The notes under the pieces were generated by a model. It was not told the origin of the DNA, did no database searches, and saw only the letters and a list, made by a program, of their open reading frames with translations. 50,624 bases of DNA from Perkinsus olseni (taxonomy: Eukaryota > Perkinsozoa > Perkinsida). Positions 20,855 to 31,238 of this stretch are shown here, piece by piece; position 1 is the stretch's first letter, and each line of letters begins with the position of its first letter. The stretch covers positions 1 through 50,624 of the forward strand of contig JABANN010000225.1 of NCBI GenBank assembly GCA_013115125.1, read 5' to 3'. Position numbers and translations under genes: made by a program.

Positions 20855-23800
20855 TCAACAGCAACACCAGCGCATGAGGTCAAGGCCGTCCAGAACCTGC
20901 CGTCTGCCAATTTTCTGTTTTTCTATCAGAATCTTCCTCAGGCCTCTCGCTGTCTCTCCTGGTGGTCCCCCAACCTGACTCTCTAGCAATCGTTGAGATT
21001 TCAATACACCCTCCTCGGAAAGCAGCATCTCGTACTGCCGCACACTCGCGCTCGCCTGAAAGAGGCCAATTTCGTGGCGCGCGAAAATGTCTCACGCACA
21101 GCCATCGGCTGGACGACCAAATTTCGATCCATCAGTCTCATATTCTGCTGGGCCTGAGATCTGACTCTGCGCATGCGTGCAGCCTCCGGGACCCTCCCGA
21201 TCGACATTGGGTTCAAGAAACCAGCGCTACCATCCCGCCGAAAGGAGATTCTAAGAAAGCCTCCGCCCTGACAACAAGTGTGTCACTTGCACTCTTGCAT
21301 TTCCTCAAACCAGTCCTACCCTTCGTGGTGGTAGTGATCTGCTAGGTAGCACTCTCCGAGCTGACGGAGACGGAATAATTTCAGAGGAGGAGGCGGAGCG
21401 ATGCAGCCCTCCAGCCGCCACTGCCGTTGGAAGTGGTCTATAAGGTGATCTAAACCAAAAGTTGAAAGAGCCGCCGCGGATATCGAGGAAATGCTCAATA
21501 CCCGACCCTCAACCATCCGAATGATGCTGAACCTTCCTAGGCCGAGTGATGTTGATAATAGATGAAGCCATTCCGTGGGCTCGAGAGAGGCGGACCACAG
21601 GGACTCGATGAAAGGCTCATTTTAGCGCCGACCTACCTTTTTTGTCGAGCGCTCCGGCCGAGCAGCGCCTCTAGCATGTCATCCCTGAAGCAGAATACAA
21701 CTGCCAGGGATCGAACCTATGCGGATTAGTCCCCGATGATATTCCATACCGTCCCTTCGCCACCTCCACCGGAGTAATCCCGTTAGGATCAGCCGCTAAG
21801 ACGGAGGCTCTGCAGTGGACCAGAAGGGAGACCTGTCCACTGATGGAGGCCATGGGCTTGACTCGGCCTTCACTACTAGCTCGCGATTTCCTGTTCTCAC
21901 CGCTGCCACCAAACAAGTGTGGCCGCGCGTAGTGCTGCAAGACTCAATGAACGCTCTACCGGGCAGGCTCGATACGGCAGGAGCTCCTGAAAATCTTCTG
22001 GTCGAGCATGCAAGATATGAAATAGGTCAAGGCGTGAGCGCAGTCTTACTCTGCAATGCCATAGCGAGTAGTGTTGCCACGTTATCCGTGATTCCCAATG
22101 CGCAGGCCAGGAAGAGGGGCGTGTAGCCTCCTCTCGACGTCCGACATAACAGATCAGCATCATACTGGACCAGCAGCTAGCCCAAAGGGAAGGGGTCCTC
22201 CACGCAAGACGGTCAGTGTGGGCTTACCTTGATACACTCGGAGGCTCCTTGACACATGGCAGCATGATGCAGCGGAGCGAAGCCGCTTCTCTTGTCGCCG
22301 CTTACTCCATCAGCTCCGGCGTCCAACAGTAGCGATAGAATCCGAGGGTTGTTGTTCCACAATGACAGAAGCAGCGGCGAGGCTCTCAGTGAGTTCAACT
22401 TGATAAGAGGCCGTCCTTCAGTTACCAACGACCTGCCAAGGGGCAAATCAAATACGACACGGGACTCGAGCCATGGGCCTTCGGATTACCGGACTAGCTC
22501 CTCGTCCTCTCGACCAACAGCGCTATAGAAGTCCAGCAAGGCATCGTTTCCGGGGTCCTCCTGGTCCGGGTCCACGGAAGGGTTCAATCGTAACTGCGAG
22601 TGCCATTGCGTCTGCACTCCGACGACCATCCGCTTACCTCCTCGACCACAGGGTTCAGTTCTTCTCGGACAAACGACGACTGCCGAACCATGACGACACA
22701 CAGAAGAAACGAAGAAAACTTCGCTCCGCTAGATTCGCTCCAAACACAAGACTCTATCAGTCACGATGACGACCTCACTCATGCGCATCATGAGTCTGAA
22801 GATACTTCGCAGAGAAACCGCACAGCCTGGCCGTCGTCATCAACAACCTGACTGTCCCATAACCGCATTGGGCCGACTCTAGCGGTCACCTCATGAAAGT
22901 GTTGGCCGTCTATTGCAAAGGACACCTCCATCGCAACCACCGCTCCCAACTCCGCGGCCAGCTGCGACGCCGTGACCTCAGGAGTGGTGAACCGAAGCAC
23001 GGGGATATCTTCCTCTCCGTGGAAGGAGATTCCCGCGACGACCTGCGAGGTCAAAATGATACGCTTCGCACTCAAGAGAGTCTCCACTTCCAGATCCACC
23101 GGATGCTTCAATTCGGCAGCCTCTGCCTCGTCTTCTCGACCAGAAATGTATCTACACGTACAGCGGAGGTTCTAAGGTCCGAAGTTCGCACAGCGAAGGA
23201 TATCTCACCTGAGCCTGATCTTCGCGTCGGCATATACTAGATCCACTGGCAAATCGCCTTCCGCCAGCCGAACGCACATCTGTGTCCCAGCCGGTATCGC
23301 AGCGGTAACGTCAATCCTGTTGTCCTCTGAGAAAGGCGGAGCGAAGCGATTTCTGTTCTCATTAATTTAGCCTCCTCACCCTCCGTCCACTCCTCAGGCA
23401 TCTTATACAACCCCGGGGCTGCCGTGAAGGTGGGCGAATCTGAAAGATGGCTAGCGGAGCGAAGCGTGAAAACTGCTGACCTCCCTCGTCTCCCTGCGGC
23501 AAGAGGTAACTGAAAGTCACTGCGCCACAAAATTCATTGCCCATGCCTCACGTAAACGAAAATCCGTCCTCCGAGTACTCAGCACCGTCATTCAGAGATA
23601 CTTCGATCGGAATCTTCAGGTATCTCTGGCAACATACAGGTCAACTCATGACTTGCACGCATGCGCAAGATACGCTCACCTCGGCGACAGCCACAGTCTT
23701 TTCCGGAAGTAAATCTTCCAAGCTGGGCATCGTGAAGAAGATGCGGATGGTGCCGTCCGCCCTAGCCTGGCTATAACCATGACCAGCGAGAGTTTCGAAA

Positions 23801-26800
23801 AAGTTGGTATGCACGCATGTACATCGAGAAACTATTCAATTTTCGGGCGGAGCGAAGCTCTCACCTCCGCGACCGCCTCCAACATTTCCCTCATCAGAGG
23901 TCTCCGTCTCCGACCCGCTGCATCGCTCTCACCAGGCAGGATAGCCTGATGTAATTTCGCGGCGCGCGACAAATTGTGTCGCGGAGCTTTACTCCAATCC
24001 TCGGCTTCTTCGTCACCACCGGCATCCGGCCGCCCAAGACAATCTCCATTCTCGTCGAGAGGGCCGCTTCGCCCACAGCCGGCACGATGCGATCAATCGC
24101 GAACGAAAATACCTAAACGGAACGACAGAAAAAACTTCACTCCGGTAAGGGAGGATTCACCTTGAAGGGAAGGGGCGGACCCAGCAAGGTCTGGCCTTCA
24201 TCGAGGCTGACTTGGACGGAAACACCAGCTGACGAGCCGATGATATCGGGGTCGAAGGAGGGGCAGATGCAAGATACTCCCTGAAAGATACGGCGGAGCG
24301 AAGCTCACCGGGTCCTCTGGGTTACATTAATAGACCTCCAACCAGGTACCTTGATTTTCACCTTCTCCCTCGGTTTGGCATCCACAAGCATTTCGCGGTG
24401 AGCGTACCTGCAAAATGCTCGCTATAGCGGACACAAGAGAGGGCCACGGTTCGAAACCCAGGTGGGGCGATTCTCTCCCTATTGGGCGAGTCAGAGGAGA
24501 CTTCCAAGGGTGCGCAGCACGACCCCAAGGATTCCGTCCCATGCGACTCTTAAGCAAATACTGAGGAATCAGGTTGTGCCACACATGCCGAAGACCATGA
24601 GAAGTCAGTCAAGTCGAGCCCTCAGAGGCTATGAATCAAAGGGGGCTCCGCTACACTCACACGTCGTCGAAGTCCTCCGAGTCAACAGCCTTCGACCGGC
24701 ACTCAATGGTGAAGAGCACCAATAGCGAATCATCCTGAACAGAAAACCCCGGTGAGAGTGAGGGGGGGCACCGAGAGGAGACGGGCGGCAGATTGGATGG
24801 GGATGACGTCACTGAAGGGACTCGTCTCGGGTGTGACATTCCATTAGAGGATGTTCTAGATGTCAAGTGCCGAGACGAGAGATGTTGTCACATCCTGTCA
24901 CGCCCACCGGGAGGTTATCAGGAAGGGCAGGCGGGCCGCCAGCGGGCTCGCCTTCGACCGTCAGGCCAGGGGCTCCGGGCAAGAACACCGTCAATGGGGC
25001 ACCACCAGTCATAGAAGCACAGTTGGGCACCACCTAGGAGGAATCTTCAGGTCGAGCGCGCAGGATCCGGAATAGGTCAGGAAGGAACAAATCAGGACTT
25101 ACCACAAGCTGCCTTCCCGGGAACTTCATGACGGCTATTTTTGGCTGAGTCTCGTCTAAGGCCGTCCAGGAGAGCCCGTCGTCCAACGATAACTGAGCAG
25201 AAATTCCCACGGAAAAAAATAAAAAAAACGCCCTCTCCCTCGGATCGAACCCACCTGGACGCCCAGAAAGGTGGGAGCGGTTGCCGACTCTACCAGTGGC
25301 GCCAGTGGGGAGAGGGAGAGATTGGGAAAGTCGAAACAGATCCGTCCAGGTGAAAGTTTCTGAAGGAGAGAGTGGACGTGAGAAGCCCCACGGGCCCACC
25401 CCGACATCAATCTGGGCATCAACGATGTGGTCAAGTGCTGGGCTCTGACGGGTCAGACGGACGCGAGCCTGGCCGAGGCAACTGAGGGTCGAAGAAGGAT
25501 ATGATAGGCCTGAGAGCAACTTGAGTTAGTTTGTATCCTGCAAGGTTGGAAGATACGCTCACCCGTAACATGAATAGCCACTCGAGTACCACCGGAGAGG
25601 TTTGCAATTCTCGGAGAGAGCGCTGCTATATGTGTCGAAGCGAAGACGTACACCATCTGATGATTTGCGAAAAAGATGGTATGATGATACCGAGCACAGG
25701 GCTCACATTATCCGAGGCTAGCATGCTTGATATAGCAGTAATAGGTGCCGATAGAGTATACTCCGACGGAAACGGCGGACACATATCCTGAAATCCGTAA
25801 ATGGCCATGATAAGCTCATCGGACTCTCACCAGTGGCCCGGTGAATTTCGCCGTCGGATTGCCAGCGGCGGTGAAAATATGCGGACCTGCACGCGTGCCC
25901 ATCGCCACTCCAGGCCATTGGACATCGCCACCTACGCTCCTGCCGTCTCACAAACTTCTTCGAAAAAAGTCCATTGTGATCCTTAGTGGCCGCTGTCACC
26001 TCATTCGGCTCCCCAGGGTCCGCACCACCGACCGTGCCAACCGGTGGCGCGCTGCGAAGATTCTGAAGATGTCCTTATCACCCTCAGAGATCAGCATTAA
26101 CAGTGAGCAGGTCGACCTTCCCAGCATAGTAGACGCCCCTGGCTCCCCGAGAGGCTCTTGTTGTTCCCATCGCCCACGCTGCTGTGAACAGCTTACCACA
26201 ACCAATATGCGTGACCTCTCTGAGCGACAAAGATACTCCCTTCAGAATCGATAGACCCTAAAGCCCTACCGAAGTGTCGTGATCATCTCCGGTGACCAGC
26301 GAGATCGCGTATCATTCAGTCCGAGTTGACCGTGAGAATTTAGACCGAAACTGAGCAAGGGAAGGTTGGGGATCTCGCGGTTGGGTGAATAAGACAGTCC
26401 TAGACGTATTCGGTTCGTAAGAGGCAGGGTTCGACCTAAGATACGCCACCACTCGAGGCAGAGTGACCTGTATGCATGTCCGTTATTGTCCACAGAGACG
26501 GAGTGGGCCCAGCCTGCAGCGATATCAACGACAGTCATATGATCATCATCACAGTCTGAGCGAAAATGGTGAATGGTAATCGCTTCGCTCCGCCCTACTT
26601 TCCTTATCTGTTCGAGCCGGCGTATTCACGAAGAGTGGCTGGTTGCTCGACGAGAGTTTCTTGCCGATCTACAAAGAAATTACTAAGAAACTAGGGAATC
26701 TTGCTTATCTTGCGTTTCCTCAACTCACCCCCAGCTGGCCACATGTGTTTTCACCCCAAGCCACGCATTGCTGTAATCCTGTTATTCCGAGGCAGTGGTT

Positions 26801-27600
26801 ACCTCCAACGGCTATTTTGAGGACCTTAATAGAGAAATACTCCCGATGGGAATTGAACCCGGGACCTGTTCACACCTTCAGCTTAGTCAATCGACTCGAG
26901 AGTCGTGGTACTGAGCTGATTGGTCCCAAGTTGGCCGCCTCCCCCGCAAAATTTGTCCCCCAAGAATATCTATTCAGATCGCCATAATCTTGCTAATTCT
27001 CGTGGAATCGAAATTCTGTCAGGCAGCAGCTGGCAACGACCTACACATCGCCTCCTTGTGTAATTGCGAAGCATGTGCTGCCCCCACAAGCGATGTACCG
27101 AATTGTGATTTCGCGAAAAGATGGTATCTAAAGTGCTGCACTTCTGCGGATCAATCCGACCTATAGCAGCTTTCACCTCGTTCCATCCGTTACCATCAGG
27201 GAGGCTCGCAGCGCCGCCGACCCCGCGCGGCGCTGGTGACTGTGAGATCTCAGTGGCCACGCTGTACAACTTGCCAGATCTCCCTGAGAAGGTCCCGGGT
27301 TCGATCCCCAGTGATACCGTGTAATTCCCGACGAGCCCACCGAGAGCAAGCAGACAGTCTCGGCATGCGGCTATCATCCTGATGTCATCTTCGTCAGGCA
27401 ACTCAATATTCACAATTGAATCGATATCTGTGAGACGACGTGCCACTGCAAGGAATCGAACCCACGACCTCTACCACCCACCTCTAATCTCCACTAGAGA
27501 AGCCTTGTCCGCAGCGACGCTTCCGATCGTATCTAAACGAACTAGAGCCGAGAGCCTGCGGTGAAGCATCTAAGCTCACCGGCGAAAGATACGAAGATGG
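20855..27600 (-). CDS. Very large RCC1 / IPT-like repeat / ankyrin protein (one gene or two)
   Basis: Read 5' to 3' on the minus strand. About 27450-26250 encodes RCC1-type propeller repeats (AAGWAHSVSVDNNGHAY, FGLNSHGQLGLNDTRS). About 26000-22800 encodes repeats with SAGVSVQVSLDEGQT, GISAQLSLDDGLSW and VAMEVSFAIDGQHF, which resemble IPT/TIG-like or filamin-like beta domains. About 22700-21600 encodes ankyrin repeats (SGFAPLHHAAMCQG, GGYTPLFLACALG, NGITPVEVAKGRDDMLEALL). The C-terminus is helical and charged (VRQYEMLLSEEGVLKSQRLL, LRKILIEKQKIGRRQ). The parts follow without a clear intergenic gap, so I read one multidomain cytoskeletal or signalling protein. Most exons are under 250 bases and many introns belong to the F1-F5 or tRNA families. 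The 5' end is not resolved and a split into two genes is possible. Domain naming by eye is moderate for RCC1 and ankyrin, lower for IPT. Confidence 0.6.
21056..21099 (-). repeat. F2-type intron (reverse orientation)
   Basis: 44 nt, GT..AG. In sense it has TTTTCGCGCGCCACGAAATT. The protein reads LVVQPMA^ASASVRQYEML across it. Confidence 0.75.
21154..21192 (-). repeat. F5-type intron
   Basis: 39 nt, GT..AG. In sense it has GCTGCACGCATGCGCAGAG, the F5 near-palindrome. Confidence 0.55.
21268..21310 (-). repeat. F1-type intron
   Basis: 43 nt, GT..AG. It opens GTTTGAGGAAATGCAAGAGT directly at the donor. Confidence 0.75.
21685..21749 (-). repeat. Intron with sense tRNA T-arm in the ankyrin part
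   Basis: 65 nt, GT..AG. In sense it carries GCATAGGTTCGATCCCTGGC. The ankyrin repeat reads VEVAKGR^DDMLEALLGR across it. Confidence 0.75.
21987..22049 (-). repeat. F3-type intron in the ankyrin part
   Basis: 63 nt, GT..AG. In sense it contains ATCTTGCATGCTCGACCAGA and ends TTTTCAG; on the + strand this is the same F3 word as near 25050. Confidence 0.65.
23520..23551 (-). repeat. 32-nt F2-type intron
   Basis: GT..AG in 32 nt. In sense it has GGCAATGAATTTTGTGGCGC, so the F2 word makes up most of the intron. Confidence 0.55.
23626..23679 (-). repeat. Intron combining F3 end and F5 core
   Basis: 54 nt, GT..AG. After GTGAGC it reads GTATCTTGCGCATGCGTGCA, so the F3-type GTATCTT end abuts the F5 near-palindrome. 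Confidence 0.6.
23832..23864 (-). repeat. F4-type intron
   Basis: It opens GTGAGAGCTTCGCTCCGCCC. The acceptor chosen (AATAG) gives 33 nt but was not proved by protein. Confidence 0.45.
23946..23992 (-). repeat. F2-type intron (reverse orientation)
   Basis: 47 nt, GT..AG. In sense it has TGTCGCGCGCCGCGAAATTA. Confidence 0.6.
24281..24308 (-). repeat. 28-nt F4-type intron
   Basis: GT..AG in 28 nt: the donor GTGAGCTTCGCTCCGCCGTA is followed by TCTTTCAG. The next exon reads VSCICPSFDPDI. It is the shortest intron in the window and is almost entirely the F4 word. Confidence 0.65.
24425..24470 (+). other. tRNA T-arm-like fragment
   Basis: GCCACGGTTCGAAACCCAGG on the + strand, antisense to the host gene, in a likely intron. 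Confidence 0.45.
25231..25317 (-). other. Near full-length tRNA-like sequence followed by a T run
   Basis: On the minus strand, 87 nt start CCCTCTCCC and end GGGAGAGGG (complementary ends). In between are an A-box-like CTGGTAGAGTCGG and a clear T-arm GTGGGTTCGATCC. Directly downstream are two T runs (eight and seven T), as at Pol III ends. The anticodon arm does not fold well, so it is scored as a tRNA-derived pseudogene inside a likely intron, not as a tRNA. Confidence 0.5.
26351..26467 (-). repeat. F3-containing intron in an RCC1 repeat
   Basis: 117 nt, GT..AG. It contains GTATCTTAGGTCGAACCCTG. The RCC1 repeat reads NGHAYS^FGLNSHGQ across it. Confidence 0.75.
26556..26598 (-). repeat. F4-type intron (other orientation)
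   Basis: 43 nt, GT..AG. It opens GTAGGGCGGAGCGAAGCGAT. Confidence 0.55.
26691..26728 (-). repeat. F1-type intron
   Basis: 38 nt, GT..AG. It opens GTGAGTTGAGGAAACGCAAG and ends TTCCCTAG. Confidence 0.65.
26840..26925 (-). other. Degenerate tRNA-like sequence
   Basis: Minus strand: CAGCTCAGTACCACG, then GGTCCCGGGTTCAATTCCCA. The T-arm is good and the 5' half is degenerate. Probably intronic. Confidence 0.45.
27285..27325 (+). other. tRNA T-arm-like fragment in an RCC1-gene intron
   Basis: GGTCCCGGGTTCGATCCCCA on the + strand, antisense to the gene. The flanking exons read CRDCLLALGGL and SPAPRGVGG. Confidence 0.55.
27441..27475 (-). other. tRNA T-arm-like fragment in an RCC1-gene intron
   Basis: Minus strand: GGTCGTGGGTTCGATTCCTT, 30-odd bases upstream of the acceptor (TCTCACAG) of the exon that starts ISIQL/DSIVNIELPDE. 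Confidence 0.5.
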
Positions 27601-27836
27601 ACGAAGAACCGGCTGATGCAGACTTTATCTTTCGACCACACAAAGATGGTAGGTGACCCAGATAATCATCACGGTCCTCTCGAAGGAGAAACACATCGCC
27701 AGAAGAGATGAGAGTCATCCTAAAGGCCTGTCAAAAACCCTCGGGCGCCAGGCCGCCTGGTTGAAAATGCCTCCAAAGCAACAAGACGGTAGGGGACATC
27801 CAAACACGCACATGCAACAACTTCAGAAATATCCCA

Positions 27837-28394
27837 CTACTGGTTGGCAGGACAGCCGTCCAGCCAATTATACGGATCTCCCACCGACTGCAATGGTACG
27901 GCTTGATCGTCAGGGATGCCCATGAGTCCCGTGACCCCGAAATCGATCCGAATTAGGTCGCGCATGATTCTAATTCTAGGTCGCCCTAGTAAGTCGAAAT
28001 TGTTCTTCTTCAACCTAGCGTCAATCATCTTGAAGAACGCGTCGTATCTTTCGAGAGGTCGGAACCTAACTTCACCAGTGCTAGTCATGGAGACGTTCAA
28101 GAAGCCGCTGTAGTAATGACGTTTGCCGCTTCCGAAGTCCATAATGACATCCAACTCGGCGCGGTTGAAGAAGACGTCAGACGAGAAGCTGATGGCGAAC
28201 AGCTTCATTGGATCTTCATCAAGATCGATACTTTTACAATAGGTCAGGTCGAGGACCTCTGGATACACATCCCAGAGAGTGTCGGGGTCTTTCGGTTGCT
28301 GATGCTGCTGTAAGGCACTAGGAGCGCCACAACGTTGGACCAGTAGGATGGCGAACATGATGATGCTGGCGAAAGCAGGAGGATATGATGGCAT
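27837..28394 (-). CDS. Small secreted protein, family A copy 1
   Basis: Single exon. The start at 28394 opens a signal peptide (MPSYPPAFASIIMFAILLVQ), with likely cleavage near GAPSA; an upstream in-frame ATG at 28481 would bury it. Family hallmarks are a conserved Cys (DLTYCKS), LFAISFSSD, RHYYSGFLNVSM...GEVRF, and the tail YNWLDGCP. The function is unknown. It is one of four tandem single-exon paralogs on the same strand (27.8-31.2 kb), all about 160-210 aa and strongly diverged. A role at the host interface is only a guess from secretion and divergence. Confidence 0.8.
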   Translation of the reverse strand: MPSYPPAFASIIMFAILLVQRCGAPSALQQHQQPKDPDTLWDVYPEVLDLTYCKSIDLDEDPMKLFAISFSSDVFFNRAELDVIMDFGSGKRHYYSGFLNVSMTSTGEVRFRPLERYDAFFKMIDARLKKNNFDLLGRPRIRIMRDLIRIDFGVTGLMGIPDDQAVPLQSVGDPYNWLDGCPANQ

Positions 28395-28992
28395 GGTGGA
28401 GGGATGATGACTCAGAGGAATGGTCAAAGCAGCACTGCATGCACTGTGTAAGGATGCGTAGTCGTGGCTATCACCTACCATAACACTCTAACAACAGGAA
28501 GGATTGTCGTCGCAGCAGGATGGCGCAAAATACGGAAAGAATTCACGCAGTCGTTACTGTGGGCCACAGTCTGTGGCACATTCCGATTGTATTAAAACTC
28601 AAGACACGAATACCTTCAACACCAGAACAGCGACATGTCTATCGTGAAAAAAACCAAGGGCCACTCCTGCGGAATCGACGGACTCAGCCAGAGACGACCA
28701 CAGGGACGACCAGGGGAGCCAGAAGGTTGTTTTCTCTTGTGCAGCAGCGGAACCATACATGCCTGATATAATACACGACCCACCGTCGACAGGAAATGTT
28801 GGGAATGATCATGATGATGGTGTCGGTGGATGAAGCGAGGATCATCGATAACGCCTGCGTAAGGATCAGCCCGTGCCAGTAAGATACAACTAGTTCGTCG
28901 CCGAGCTCGATACCACGAGTTCACGAGTCAACCACAAGTCAACGTCAAGATTCCTAAAGATACTAAAAGCGTACTAGTGAGATCTAGCACTG
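28395..28992. other. Spacer between family A copies 1 and 2
   Basis: No gene seen. The open frames here have no family A hallmarks. Confidence 0.5.
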
Positions 28993-29577
28993 TTAAATAG
29001 TCGGACATCCTTCCAACCAATCACGGGGCTCTCCTGATGATGGCAGCGGTGTGGCTTCATCGTTATACAGTGTCAAATGGCCATAGTCATCAAAAAAGAC
29101 TCTCAAGGTCGAGCTCTCGTGGTCAAGAATTCTGATTGTGGCGCTTCCGAGCGTGTCCAAGTTGTTTTTCATGAGCCTGTCGTCGATAATAGCGAAGAAG
29201 TCTTCATACGTATCCGCAGGGAAGAACCTCAACACACTGGCCTCGGTCATAGCGACGTCGAGAAGGCCACTATGATAATGAACCTTGCCACCAGCAGTCA
29301 TCACTACAACATCCAACTCGGCCGAAGAGGGACCGCTTGCGGAGAAGCTGATGGCAAACAACTCAAGCGGATCTTCTTGGTTGTTGGTGGTGTCGCAAAA
29401 GGTCTTATAAAGGACGCGTGGAGGCAAAGGAAGGAGTGGGACAGGGTCCTCCAACACGACCACCACCTGCTGCTGTGGCTGTTGGTCGGGTAGCAGAGCA
29501 TGAGGGGCCTCACATCGTCTAAAGACGAGCAAGATGATGATCGCACTGGTAAAAGCAGATGGTGATGATGAGATCAT
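28993..29577 (-). CDS. Small secreted protein, family A copy 2
   Basis: The start at 29577 opens a signal peptide (MISSSPSAFTSAIIILLVF). A Gln/Val/Leu/Pro-rich linker replaces the spacer of copy 1. Shared blocks are KTFCDTT, LFAISFSASG, AELDVVVM, VHYHSGLLDVAM, a helical FFAIIDDRLMKNNLDTLG block also present in copy 1 (FFKMIDARLKKNNFDLLG), and the tail DWLEGCP. Copies 1 and 2 are therefore closest to each other. Confidence 0.8.
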   Translation of the reverse strand: MISSSPSAFTSAIIILLVFRRCEAPHALLPDQQPQQQVVVVLEDPVPLLPLPPRVLYKTFCDTTNNQEDPLELFAISFSASGPSSAELDVVVMTAGGKVHYHSGLLDVAMTEASVLRFFPADTYEDFFAIIDDRLMKNNLDTLGSATIRILDHESSTLRVFFDDYGHLTLYNDEATPLPSSGEPRDWLEGCPTI

Positions 29578-29838
29578 GGCGGGAGTAAAACTAAGCCGAC
29601 AGGAAGAGCTCGCCGTAGCGATCAATATCGGACTAACACGACGAGGCGTCGAGTGAACCCTATAGAGGTCAGAGAAGTCACTTTCGGACTACTCTAGTAT
29701 CTTAGGCCTCTGAAAACGACATGGTTGTAGCAGTACGAACCACGACTGAACTCACCTCGCGGCAACCTAAGATTCATCGCAACTCAGCACGTCGGAACCT
29801 CAGACACCACAACACATGACATCGCTTTCGCTAAGCTT

Positions 29839-30321
29839 CTAAGGGCAGCCATTGAGCCAATGATGGTCAACATCAGCCGATGCATCCGCAGCTTGCCCGT
29901 GCGGGATAGTGATGATAACAGCATCGCCGGACTCGATAACAATGCCTCCTTCCGTGGCCGTCACGGTTGGGGCGTGCAAGTCGACGCCGTCGAAGAACTG
30001 AGCCACACTGCCGAGCTCATTGCTCCCAAAGGAGAGCTCACCGAACTCATCAGTGGCAACACTGAACATGCCACTATGATAATGTCTATTCTTCCCCGTA
30101 GGGCCGCCGACGACCACATCGAACGGTTGGTACGTTCCCAAAAAGGTGATCCCTATAGCACGGAGGTAGTCGGAAACATTCTGGCGGCAGAAAGTGTAGC
30201 CGAGAACATCGGAGAAGATATCCTGAGGGGATCGTTGGGGGACGGGTTGAGCATGCGGAGCGTGGGCACGGTGGAAGGCAGCACTGAGGAAGATGAACGC
30301 CGAGGATCTCAATTTGGACAC
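29839..30321 (-). CDS. Small secreted protein, family A copy 3
   Basis: 160 aa, single exon. A signal peptide is likely (MSKLRSSAFIFLSAAFHRAH). Shared blocks: GYTFCRQ, AIGITFLG, RHYHSGMFSVATDEFGELSF, and the tail HHWLNGCP. The middle helical block is shorter than in copies 1 and 2, so copies 3 and 4 form a second subgroup. Confidence 0.78.
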   Translation of the reverse strand: MSKLRSSAFIFLSAAFHRAHAPHAQPVPQRSPQDIFSDVLGYTFCRQNVSDYLRAIGITFLGTYQPFDVVVGGPTGKNRHYHSGMFSVATDEFGELSFGSNELGSVAQFFDGVDLHAPTVTATEGGIVIESGDAVIITIPHGQAADASADVDHHWLNGCP

Positions 30322-30713
30322 TGAAAGGATCCTGAACGGGACAGGTCAACCCAGATGATGCGCAGCAGGCTCGATCCGATGGGAAAAGAAAATCTGTGGG
30401 CGATGAGCAGGAATAAAAATAATCCACCGCAGGACATTCTGGCGCGGTAGCATGGATAGAAGGTCAACTAGGAACCAGCGGTGCCCTCTTGAAAATAAAG
30501 TTGATCAGAAACTGAACCTTGTCTCAGGTCGGATTGCCGTGAAAATAGCAAACAATGCCACGGCAGGGCCACCGATTGCCCTGTTGACGTGAGAAAGCAA
30601 CCACTGCCGACCAAAGCGTCCCTGAGAGAAGAGATTAGAATCGGCCGTGCAACACAAGCAGCGCGAATTATGATGAACATCACAACAGCAACATCAGTCA
30701 TGTCCACAGAACC

Positions 30714-31238
30714 CTAAGGACATCCGCTCAGCCAGTCATGATCATAAGCATCTTCCGCTGCAGTGGCGCTCTCGTACGGGATGAACATAAACTTGTAGCC
30801 ATGGTCAATAAGCAGGCCGTCCGCCTCGACAGTCACAGTAGGAGTGTCTACATCGTATTCGCCGTAGACGAGTTTGAAGAATTCATCGAAGCCGTCAGGC
30901 TCAGCATCCTCGAAGGAGAGTTGGCCTGCCTCATCCATGGTAACCGTGAGGACACCGCGGTGATAGTGTCTGGGAGTCCTAGTGCCAGTGACCACGTCAA
31001 GCTCAGCCACGACGTCTGCCGCATGAGGAGCTCGATGACGCTTTGTGAAGGTTATGCCGATCGTGCGGATGTGGTCGTTGGTCTCCTCCTGACAGAAAGT
31101 CCGACCAAGAATATTGGAAAAGATGTCCTCAACCGATCCTTGAGAATGTGTTTGGATGCCGTTATGTGGCTCAGCGGAATGAACACGTTGGAGGGCAGCA
31201 CTTAGGATGCTGCTGATAGTTACCAGGGGGGATCTCAT
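30714..31238 (-). CDS. Small secreted protein, family A copy 4
   Basis: 174 aa, single exon, with signal peptide MRSPLVTISSILSAALQRVH. Shared blocks: GRTFCQEE, TIGITFTK, AELDVVTG, RHYHRGVLTVTMDEAGQLSF, and the tail HDWLSGCP. SPQDIFSDVLG in copy 3 and SVEDIFSNILG here are clearly homologous. Confidence 0.78.
   Translation of the reverse strand: MRSPLVTISSILSAALQRVHSAEPHNGIQTHSQGSVEDIFSNILGRTFCQEETNDHIRTIGITFTKRHRAPHAADVVAELDVVTGTRTPRHYHRGVLTVTMDEAGQLSFEDAEPDGFDEFFKLVYGEYDVDTPTVTVEADGLLIDHGYKFMFIPYESATAAEDAYDHDWLSGCP

Noticed and set aside
27116-27925. Plus-strand frames that seemed to contain the tRNA-like pieces as coding sequence.
   Set aside because: The minus strand carries RCC1 repeats, and the tRNA-like pieces fall where its introns should be.
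29077-31205. Plus-strand open frames of 138-155 codons.
   Set aside because: All are antisense to family A genes, which have signal peptides and shared motifs.
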